This document shows, piece by piece, positions 5,612-10,807 of a stretch of DNA of 10,807 bases. The notes beneath the pieces were generated by a model. The model did no database searches. It was not told the origin of the DNA and was given only the letters and a program-made list of their open reading frames with translations. Within the stretch, counting starts at the first letter, position 1. Every line of letters begins with the position of its first letter. The stretch comes from an uncultured Clostridia bacterium (GTDB taxonomy: Bacteria > Bacillota > Clostridia > TANB77 > CAG-508). The position numbers and the translations under genes are program-made. The DNA lies in the NCBI GenBank assembly GCA_934167365.1, contig CAKPKU010000050.1, positions 1 through 10,807 on the forward strand. Reading direction: 5' to 3'.

Positions 5612-8362
5612 ATGATTAAAATTGAAGAAATGTATAATTTCACATCTATAGATAAAAAAATACTGGAAGTAAATTCTGTTATTGAAAAAAATATAGAAAA
5701 ATACAAAGACGATGATAGAGGATTTCTGTCACAAAACGTTTTAGCTCAGTTAAGAACATTTGTTGAATATATAGGATTGAAAATATATCTAGAATATAAT
5801 AATCCAAATGATGATTTAGTATATAACGATATTACTGTATCAGATTCAATGAAATTTATAAAGGGAAGAGGCAATATAAAATTTATTGAACGATTCCATT
5901 ATTATTTACAAATTTCTAAATCACATTATATAGAAAATGATGATGGAGCAGAAAGGCTGATGTTAAAATATTATAAATTTTTAATTCAATTAAAACAATT
6001 AATACTTCAAAAGTATAAAATAAATATTTTAAACAATATATCAAAATTTCCAGTTAATTTAGACAAAACATTTAGTGAGTATTATAAAAAAATTGCATCA
6101 ATATTAGATAAAATAGATATTGATGAAAATAAAAAATTAATTAGTGAAAAATATTATGTTCAAAAAGTTAAACCATTTTTTACAAACGGTAGCATTTATT
6201 ATGAAATAACTTTGACAGTAGCAAGTAACAAGGTCAATAAATTTGATAGGATGATTGCGTTTACTAAAATTAATTTAGTGCCTAATTATTCAATAAAAGT
6301 ATCAATATGTAAGTCAAAAATAAATATATTTGGAAAAGATACAGAAATAAATATTATTGACAATTGGTCTGTTGCAATTAGAGCATGTGAAATTAAAAAC
6401 TTTGCTAAGATTTTAGGTATAAAATTAAATAATTATAATGCAAATGATAAAGAATATTGGGAGTTTATGAAATTGTTAACAATGGGTAAGTATAATCTAT
6501 TTGAATTGTCGACATTAGATGAAAGAGATTATAATATAATAAAAAATAAAATAAGAGAAAAATCAACAGCAACAACAATACAAAATATACTTGAAGAATG
6601 CAGAAAATTATTTAAATGCAATGCTAATGGAGCAATAGTACTAAAATATTTGCTATATACACTTAATAATAAAATTATAAAGGATCAAACAAGTAGAGAA
6701 CCATGTAACAAATTGAGCAATTTATATTTAAAATGGGGCTGTATACCTTTCGAACAAATGCCATTTTGTTCCTCATTAATAAATCATAATCCTAAACTAT
6801 ATGACTTGTTTGATATTATTAATCCTGATAATAGAGAACATGAATTGTTAGCAAACTTTATCAAAAAAAATACTGAAAATAATAATAAATTATATACCTC
6901 TATAGAAGAATTAAAATCATTTGAAAATTTAGATGCATTGGTAACCAAATATAATAATAAATTGTACTATAAACATAGAGAAATCAGAAAAATGATAATA
7001 GAAGGTAAAAATATTTTTATTAAAGGGTATGAAGATGATACAATATTCATATTAAATAAATTAAATGAATTAACTAAGGAAGGAATAATAGGTTATAAAA
7101 ATTCATTTTTATATTTTTTAGGTAATGAACATTATGAAATTGATGACCCAGATAAAACAAATATATTAATTAACATGTATGAGAATTCTAAAGTTTCAAT
7201 CGTATATGGTGCAGCAGGGACGGGAAAATCTACCTTAATAAGACATTTATGCAATTTTTATAAAAATAACTCAAAATTATGTTTAGCAAATACAAATCCT
7301 GCAGTAGAAAATTTAGAAAGGAATACAAATAGAGATAATACAGAATGCATGACAATTTATAGTTTTTTATCAGATTATAATTGCCAAGTTGAATATGATG
7401 TGCTAATTATAGATGAATGTAGTACTGTCAGCAATGCTGATATGAAAAAGATTTTAGAAAAATGCAATTTTAATCTTTTACTGTTAGTTGGCGATACATA
7501 TCAGATTGAATCTATTTCATATGGTAATTGGTTTAATATAGCTAAGACACTAATAAATCATAATTGTATTCATGAACTAAATATGACATGGAGAAGTAAA
7601 GAAAGAAATTTATTAAACTTATGGGAATTAGTTAGAACAGGTGATGATAGGATAGATGAATTACTCGCAAAAAGTGAATTTTCTAGTCCTATAAATGAAA
7701 CTTTGTTGCAAAAAAATAATAATGATGAAATTATTCTTTGCCTTAATTATGATGGTTTATATGGAATTAATAATATTAATAATTATTTACAAAATATTAA
7801 TACTAATAAATCAATATCAATAAACATCAATACATATAAAGTAAATGATCCTATAATATTTGGGGATACCACTCGCTTCTTACCTGTAATATATAACAAT
7901 ATAAAGGGAGTAATAAGAAATATTGAAGAAACAGATGACAAGGTTTGGTTTACAATTGAGTTGAATAAAGTAATAAATGAGTTAGAAATAAAAGACATTG
8001 ATTTAGAGCTGGTAGATTCAACAGAAAAAGTTTCACTAGTAAAGTTTTATGTTGATAAATATAGAAATGCAGATGAAGATGATGATGAATATTCTTCAAC
8101 ATGGATTGTTCCTTTTTCTATTGCATATGCAGTATCAATACACAAATCGCAAGGCCTTGAGTATGAATCAGTAAAAATATTGTTAACTAATGAGATAGAT
8201 AATCTAATTACACATAATATTTTTTATACGGCTATTACAAGGGCAAAAAAAGAATTAAAAATATTTTGGACTCCAGAATGTCAAAATAAAATCATTGCAA
8301 ATATAAAGCATATTGATAATGGAAAAGATGCTTGTATAATAAAAAATAAGTTGAATTTCTAG
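5612..8362 (+). CDS. Superfamily 1 RecD/UvrD-like helicase with a long unassigned N-terminal region
   Basis: The C-terminal half of this 916-residue protein is an SF1 DNA helicase: Walker A GAAGTGKST (533-541), Walker B LIIDEC (598-603), motif III GDTYQ (627-631), a TWRS segment (motif IV region), HKSQGLEYE (844 on, as in RecD/TraI-like UvrD_C_2 domains) and motif VI YTAITRAKK (872-880). About 520 N-terminal residues precede it; I cannot assign them to a family. They include a helical stretch, LSQNVLAQLRTFVEYIGLKIY (near 40-60), and a strand-rich part near 155-250. ATG at 5612 is preferred because AGGTGG (5598-5603) sits eight bases before it; the GTG codons at 5600 and 5603 lie inside that site. 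The protein probably unwinds or moves along DNA for the cassette, after cutting or to load the upstream nuclease. It is not fused to the restriction enzyme as in type I systems. Confidence 0.85.
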   Translation: MIKIEEMYNFTSIDKKILEVNSVIEKNIEKYKDDDRGFLSQNVLAQLRTFVEYIGLKIYLEYNNPNDDLVYNDITVSDSMKFIKGRGNIKFIERFHYYLQISKSHYIENDDGAERLMLKYYKFLIQLKQLILQKYKINILNNISKFPVNLDKTFSEYYKKIASILDKIDIDENKKLISEKYYVQKVKPFFTNGSIYYEITLTVASNKVNKFDRMIAFTKINLVPNYSIKVSICKSKINIFGKDTEINIIDNWSVAIRACEIKNFAKILGIKLNNYNANDKEYWEFMKLLTMGKYNLFELSTLDERDYNIIKNKIREKSTATTIQNILEECRKLFKCNANGAIVLKYLLYTLNNKIIKDQTSREPCNKLSNLYLKWGCIPFEQMPFCSSLINHNPKLYDLFDIINPDNREHELLANFIKKNTENNNKLYTSIEELKSFENLDALVTKYNNKLYYKHREIRKMIIEGKNIFIKGYEDDTIFILNKLNELTKEGIIGYKNSFLYFLGNEHYEIDDPDKTNILINMYENSKVSIVYGAAGTGKSTLIRHLCNFYKNNSKLCLANTNPAVENLERNTNRDNTECMTIYSFLSDYNCQVEYDVLIIDECSTVSNADMKKILEKCNFNLLLLVGDTYQIESISYGNWFNIAKTLINHNCIHELNMTWRSKERNLLNLWELVRTGDDRIDELLAKSEFSSPINETLLQKNNNDEIILCLNYDGLYGINNINNYLQNINTNKSISININTYKVNDPIIFGDTTRFLPVIYNNIKGVIRNIEETDDKVWFTIELNKVINELEIKDIDLELVDSTEKVSLVKFYVDKYRNADEDDDEYSSTWIVPFSIAYAVSIHKSQGLEYESVKILLTNEIDNLITHNIFYTAITRAKKELKIFWTPECQNKIIANIKHIDNGKDACIIKNKLNF

Positions 8363-8435
8363 GTACACTTTTAGGTATACAAACCTATAAATTTTCATTA
8401 AATTTAAGTAAATTTTAATAAACTCAAAAGTACAT

Positions 8436-8459
8436 AAACCCTTATAAAATAAGGGTTTT
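8436..8459 (+). terminator. Terminator closing the restriction cassette
   Basis: AAACCCTT (8436-8443) pairs with AAGGGTTT (8451-8458), and a further A-T pair leaves a five-base TAAAA loop. A short, A-interrupted T-rich tail follows. It lies 73 bases after the helicase stop, and no gene starts nearby, so it is the likely end of the operon. The tail is weaker than a classical one. Confidence 0.65.
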
Positions 8460-8489
8460 AATATTTTATGAAACTAGTCAAATTAGAAC

Positions 8490-8503
8490 CAGGGCGCCCC
8501 CTG
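8490..8503. other. GC-rich hairpin in an otherwise AT-rich gap
   Basis: CAGGG (8490-8494) pairs with CCCTG (8499-8503) around a CGCC loop, only two bases before the terminator hairpin at 8506-8521. Together the 33 bases 8489-8521 contain 25 G or C, against about one in four around them. It includes the 8-bp palindrome GGGCGCCC (8492-8499). It could be the end of a small RNA, a remnant of an integration site, or an inserted repeat; the sequence alone does not decide. Confidence 0.5.
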
Positions 8504-8505
8504 AA

Positions 8506-8535
8506 GGAGCCGAGAGGCTCCATTTTTTGTTTTTT
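8506..8535 (+). terminator. Strong intrinsic terminator with GAGA tetraloop
   Basis: GGAGCC (8506-8511) pairs with GGCTCC (8516-8521) around the stable GNRA-type loop GAGA, followed by A, six T, G and six T. This is a textbook terminator, far stronger than the one 70 bases upstream. No coding sequence lies between the two, so it may end an unrecognised short RNA or act as a backstop insulating the next gene. Confidence 0.8.
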
Positions 8536-8567
8536 GAAATTTAATTAATTATTAGATAAAGATTAGA

Positions 8568-8596
8568 TTGATAGTTGTGGCAATTTATGTTACTAT
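8568..8596 (+). promoter_or_regulatory. Promoter of the zinc-ribbon membrane protein gene
   Basis: TTGATA (8568-8573) and TACTAT (8591-8596) are separated by 17 bases, and TGT just before the latter gives an extended -10. Transcription would start near 8603, leaving a leader of about 30 bases with AAGGTG (8622-8627) seven bases before the ATG at 8635. Apart from this and the hairpins described, I see nothing else in the gene-free stretch 8363-8634. Confidence 0.65.
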
Positions 8597-8634
8597 TTAC
8601 TTAGAATTTAATATACTATGAAAGGTGAATTTAT

Positions 8635-9231
8635 ATGAAATTAGTTGAATTGAAATGTAAGAACTGTGGAGCAAATTTAAAGGTTGAAGAAGGTGTAACA
8701 CAAGTTAAATGTGAATTTTGTAATACTACTTTTTCAGTAGATGATGCTTACACAGAAGGTTATAAATATACTAAAGGGATTTATAAAGCTCAAGAAGAAC
8801 ATGCAGAAGAAACTTTTGAAAAAATGAATGAGTTTATGAAAAACAATCCGGTTACTAAAGTTTCTAAAGTTGTATCTATAATAGCAGTTGTAATATTTGT
8901 AGCTGCGTTTGGCTTTATAATTTTTAATATAATTCGATTTGAAATTGGGGATAGTAGTTTTGATGTAACTAGTTTTAATTCTAGTTATGAAACTCATGCT
9001 GGTAAAACTTCTGGCTTTTTCCTAACGGGTATACTAGATGATATTGTAACAAGTAATAAAACTAATCATAATCATATAATTAAAGTTAAATACAAAGATA
9101 AAAGTACAACTAATGAAAAAGAAATAAAAGAAATACGTAATGCTATAGATGAAAGAAAAGATTATGATTTGTCATTTGATTATGATCAAAAAGGTTTTAT
9201 AAATTCTCTTAGCATAGAAGACATTGATTAA
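8635..9231 (+). CDS. Zinc-ribbon protein with a single membrane segment, function unknown
   Basis: This 198-residue protein begins with a zinc ribbon (C8xxC11 and C26xxC29, about residues 5-35), continues with a charged, probably helical linker (36-76), crosses the membrane once (about 77-101, rich in I, V and F) and ends in a polar domain of about 95 residues with many charged and asparagine residues. Lysines before the segment suggest that the zinc ribbon faces the cytoplasm and the tail faces out. There is no signal peptidase site and no catalytic motif. Zinc ribbons of this type often bind RNA, DNA or other proteins. It is transcribed alone from its own promoter and shares a terminator with the convergent gene. 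I do not recognise a specific family and cannot assign a process. Confidence 0.8.
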   Translation: MKLVELKCKNCGANLKVEEGVTQVKCEFCNTTFSVDDAYTEGYKYTKGIYKAQEEHAEETFEKMNEFMKNNPVTKVSKVVSIIAVVIFVAAFGFIIFNIIRFEIGDSSFDVTSFNSSYETHAGKTSGFFLTGILDDIVTSNKTNHNHIIKVKYKDKSTTNEKEIKEIRNAIDERKDYDLSFDYDQKGFINSLSIEDID

Positions 9232-9235
9232 TAAT

Positions 9236-9274
9236 AAAAGGTACTAGACTTAATTATCTAGTACTTTTATTTTT
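9236..9274. terminator. Bidirectional terminator between convergent genes
   Basis: AAAAG(G)TACTAGA (9236-9248) pairs with TCTAGTACTTTT (9257-9268) as a 12-bp stem with one bulged G and an eight-base loop. T-rich tails lie on the plus strand (to 9274) and, read the other way, on the minus strand (TTTTATTATT). It starts just after the zinc-ribbon gene stop and lies seven bases past the stop of the minus-strand gene, so it serves both. Confidence 0.85.
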
Positions 9275-9280
9275 GATTAT

Positions 9281-10291
9281 TTAGTTTTTCTCGGATACAA
9301 TAATATTTATTGTTTGAGATGATAATGCATATGTAATACTTGAATCTATTCCATCCATATTTATATTAGCATTATGTTCTCCTAGTTCTAGTTTAGATAC
9401 ATCAACATATAGTTTAATGTTTTGAGTATTCATCTTATTTAAGATATCTTCATTAGCTATTAATGTAACTTTTATACTGGTTGATTCTACAAAGTTATAA
9501 GAATAATTATTGTTTTTATTTTTAAGTTCTATTTTATTTATATATATTTCTTTTTTACCGTTGCTTGTATTTTCTTCTTCTTTTCCCCATTTTGCTTTAA
9601 GTGTTATATTATTTTTTATTTTAGTATTAAAATCGAATTTTTGATTGTTTAATTGCCATTCTATGAAAATATATCCGTTTTTAGTTGGAACAGTAGGTTC
9701 AGTTATGATACTGTTTTCTTCAACTATTTGATTTTTAATGTAAGATCCACCATCGCTGTCAAATACGATTTGATACGTTTTGATTTTATCATCTAAATTA
9801 GAAATTATGTTTTCTATTTTGTTTATTGTATCTATTTTAACATTAAATGATATTGAACCATTTGAGCTGTTGGGTGTTAAGTATTTTTCCATTTTTTTCC
9901 AGTTAGTATAAATATTTACTTCATCAAATACTATTTTGCTATTAGAAGCGGTATCACAAATTAAATCTATTACATTTTTCAAATTATTGCTTTCTTTAAG
10001 TAAATCTAGATTTTTATATATTTTTTTTGCATCTTCATTGATTAATTCATATTTAGTAACTGTTGGCTCATCACATTCTTTTTTAGTACACGTTTGTGAG
10101 AATTCTAATTTTAATAGTGGGTTTAATTTTATATATACTACATAATTATTAGTTGTCTCTTCATTTTCTCTTTTTTCTTTTAACTGTACTATTCCTATAA
10201 TAATTTCTATAAAAAAAATTATCACTAAAATTATTACTGTACTCATCATAATTATTCTATTATTAAATAATTTATTTAGAAAGTTTTCCAT
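9281..10291 (-). CDS. Membrane-anchored surface protein: RsgI-like region, InlB B-repeat, YbbR-like domain
   Basis: This 336-residue protein has a short cytoplasmic start (12 residues), one membrane segment (about 13-36) and a large external part. Residues about 49-135 (YVVYIKLNPLLKLEF, then YELINEDAKK and a helix with VIDLICDTA) resemble the external domain of RsgI-type anti-sigma factors. Residues about 173-235 (YQIVFDSDGGS to LKAKW) are an InlB B-repeat (Flg_new), common in surface proteins. Residues about 250-334 (IKVTLIANEDILNKM, LYVDVSKLELGEH, INIIVSE) resemble a YbbR domain. C68 and C73 could form a disulfide. I chose ATG at 10291 because GGAGG (complement of 10297-10301) lies five bases upstream; the outer ATGs at 10306 and 10303 precede or overlap that site. 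Without a cytoplasmic sigma-binding domain it is unlikely to be a working RsgI. A role in cell-surface sensing or adhesion is inference. Confidence 0.75.
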   Translation of the reverse strand: MENFLNKLFNNRIIMMSTVIILVIIFFIEIIIGIVQLKEKRENEETTNNYVVYIKLNPLLKLEFSQTCTKKECDEPTVTKYELINEDAKKIYKNLDLLKESNNLKNVIDLICDTASNSKIVFDEVNIYTNWKKMEKYLTPNSSNGSISFNVKIDTINKIENIISNLDDKIKTYQIVFDSDGGSYIKNQIVEENSIITEPTVPTKNGYIFIEWQLNNQKFDFNTKIKNNITLKAKWGKEEENTSNGKKEIYINKIELKNKNNNYSYNFVESTSIKVTLIANEDILNKMNTQNIKLYVDVSKLELGEHNANINMDGIDSSITYALSSQTINIIVSEKN

Positions 10292-10318
10292 ATGAACCTC
10301 CATCATATCATTATATCA

Positions 10319-10347
10319 ATTATATTATTTATAGATTTATAAATCAA
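10319..10347 (-). promoter_or_regulatory. Promoter of the minus-strand surface protein gene
   Basis: On the minus strand, TTGATT (10347-10342) and a perfect TATAAT (10324-10319) are 17 bases apart. Transcription would begin near 10312, about 20 bases before the start codon. A second TATAAT at 10315-10310 has no matching -35 and would start transcription inside the ribosome binding site region, so it is less likely. Confidence 0.65.
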
Positions 10348-10377
10348 TATGATATTAGTTTATATATTATTTTAGTA

Positions 10378-10406
10378 TTGAATATTATAATTTAGTATAG
10401 TAGAAT
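10378..10406 (+). promoter_or_regulatory. Promoter of the metK riboswitch transcript
   Basis: TTGAAT (10378-10383) and TAGAAT (10401-10406) are 17 bases apart. A start near 10413 would put the first base just before riboswitch helix P1 (10416), as expected for a leader RNA. It diverges from the minus-strand promoter about 30 bases away. Confidence 0.65.
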
Positions 10407-10415
10407 GTAATTAAC

Positions 10416-10536
10416 ATCTTATAAAGAGTGATTGAGGGACTAGCCCTATGATGTCACACCAACCTATTGAATTAGGTGGTAAAGCTAGAACGATAAGATA
10501 ACTTTCCACTCAAGAAGTTATCTTGGGTGTTTTTTT
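10416..10536 (+). promoter_or_regulatory. SAM riboswitch (S-box, SAM-I-like, apparently without P4)
   Basis: The conserved core AGGGACTAGCCCTATGA (10435-10451) matches the S-box signature AGGGAcUGGCCC-AUGA. P1 is ATCTTAT (10416-10422) with ATAAGAT (10493-10499). P2 starts with GTGA (10428-10431) and TCAC (10454-10457). P3 lies within 10459-10480 (ACCTA with TAGGT). CTAGC (10440-10444) can form the pseudoknot with GCTAG (10484-10488); in standard S-boxes these are TGGC and GCCA, so the change is compensated. Only a few bases separate the pseudoknot strand from P1, so the P4 hairpin of SAM-I is missing, as in SAM-IV-related variants. SAM binding favours P1 and the terminator; without SAM, 10495-10504 pairs with 10515-10524 as a 10-bp antiterminator. 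It turns metK off when SAM is plentiful. Confidence 0.9.
10507..10536 (+). terminator. Riboswitch-controlled terminator before metK
   Basis: CACTCAAG (10507-10514) pairs with CTTGGGTG (10522-10529), with one G-U pair, around loop AAGTTAT, followed by seven T (10530-10536). Its arms overlap the antiterminator strand 10515-10524, so the two folds exclude each other. Confidence 0.9.
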
Positions 10537-10559
10537 ATGAGATGAAAAGGAGGTAAATT

Positions 10560-10807
10560 ATGATTGAGAAAGTAAATCCAAGCCATCCTGATAAGGTGGC
10601 AGATAGGATAGCAGGAGCTATGGTTGATCTTGCCTATTCTAAAAATGTTGACTGTAAAATAGCAGTAGAAGTGTTAATTGGTCACGGAAAATGTCATGTG
10701 ATAGCAGAAACATCAGAAAAATTGAATTTTAAGGAGGTTGACTGTATAGTTAAAAGAATAGCTGGTGATGTAGAACTCGACTTATTAACTGTAGAACAGG
10801 ATAGACA
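10560..10807 (+). CDS. metK: S-adenosylmethionine synthetase, divergent, 3' end outside the window
   Basis: The first 82 codons are present and the gene continues past the window edge. The product joins methionine and ATP to give SAM, the cell's methyl donor. The start MIEKVNPSHPDKVADRIAGAMVD holds the ATP/metal-binding HPDK motif (H9, P10, D11, K12; H14-D16 in the E. coli enzyme), and the following strand AVEVLIGHGKCHVIAE fits the family's ACET-VLV-GE strand pair. It is clearly divergent: Ser replaces the usual Gly before HPDK, the usual lead-in (TSESVSEG) is shortened, and later residues depart from the common NSCAV segment. GGAGG at 10549-10553 lies six bases before ATG. The SAM riboswitch directly upstream independently supports the assignment. 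Whether the genome also has a standard metK cannot be seen. Confidence 0.9.
   Translation, partial: MIEKVNPSHPDKVADRIAGAMVDLAYSKNVDCKIAVEVLIGHGKCHVIAETSEKLNFKEVDCIVKRIAGDVELDLLTVEQDR

Noticed and set aside
5612..6200. HEPN RNase domain at the helicase N-terminus
   Set aside because: The helical stretch LRTFVEYIGLKIY is reminiscent, but no R-x(4-6)-H motif follows in it, so the assignment is not supported.
8489..8521. The GC-rich block as a hammerhead-type ribozyme (CTGA followed by a GC stem)
   Set aside because: The conserved GAAA segment after the stem is missing; a T-run follows directly, which fits a terminator.
8468..8548. A 26-codon open frame starting at ATG 8468 and running through the GC-rich hairpins
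   Set aside because: It has no ribosome binding site and its codons are simply the two hairpins and the T-run of a terminator. It is not a credible gene.
1..10807. CRISPR arrays, tRNA or rRNA genes, insertion sequences
   Set aside because: I saw no regularly spaced repeats, no tRNA-like cloverleaf with a TTCGA arm, no rRNA signature and no transposase or terminal inverted repeats on either strand.

Overview
The window is very AT-rich (roughly a quarter G+C by eye). It uses strong AGGAGG-type ribosome binding sites, TTGaNN/TATAAT-like promoters with several extended -10 (TGn) elements, and U-tailed terminators. All tryptophans that I checked are TGG and no TGA is read through, so the standard bacterial code fits. 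An S-box type SAM riboswitch, an InlB-type B-repeat and a YbbR-like domain point to a low-GC Firmicute, perhaps an uncultured gut member of the Bacilli/RF39-like groups. That placement is inference, not proof.

Bases 1-8460 form one accessory block that looks like a restriction/defence cassette. A two-headed XRE-family regulator (142-681) comes first. It has its own extended -10 promoter with a palindrome across the -35 position. A 100-bp gap follows, carrying a mirrored set of TGACA half-sites that I read as the operator and promoter of the effector genes. Next is a 1231-residue single-chain restriction-modification enzyme (782-4477) with a nuclease domain, an N6-adenine methylase domain and two specificity domains, resembling the AloI/CjeI type of type IIB/IIG enzyme. 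Sixteen bases later comes a 354-residue protein (4494-5558) with a helix-hairpin-helix-like region and a PD-(D/E)XK-like C-terminus whose last catalytic position is glutamine (EVQ). After a perfect 14-bp terminator-like hairpin that abuts its ribosome binding site, a 916-residue protein follows (5612-8362): about 520 residues that I cannot assign, then a superfamily 1 RecD/UvrD-like helicase. A hairpin at 8436-8459 closes the block. The pairing of a self-contained restriction-modification enzyme with a separate nuclease and a separate helicase matches no named defence system that I know, and it is the main candidate for something undescribed.

Bases 8461-8634 hold no gene. They hold a strikingly GC-rich tandem hairpin ending in a strong terminator (8490-8535) and the promoter of the next gene. 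It may mark the junction between the accessory block and ordinary chromosome.

Bases 8635-10291 carry two convergent genes for membrane proteins that share a bidirectional terminator: a zinc-ribbon protein with one membrane segment (+), and a membrane-anchored outward-facing protein (-) with an RsgI-like region, an InlB B-repeat and a YbbR-like domain. Divergent from the latter, bases 10378-10807 hold a promoter, a SAM-I-like riboswitch with complete terminator/antiterminator logic but no evident P4 helix, and the first 82 codons of a divergent S-adenosylmethionine synthetase (metK) that runs off the window. The restriction enzyme's methylase would use SAM, but nothing in the sequence ties metK to the cassette.
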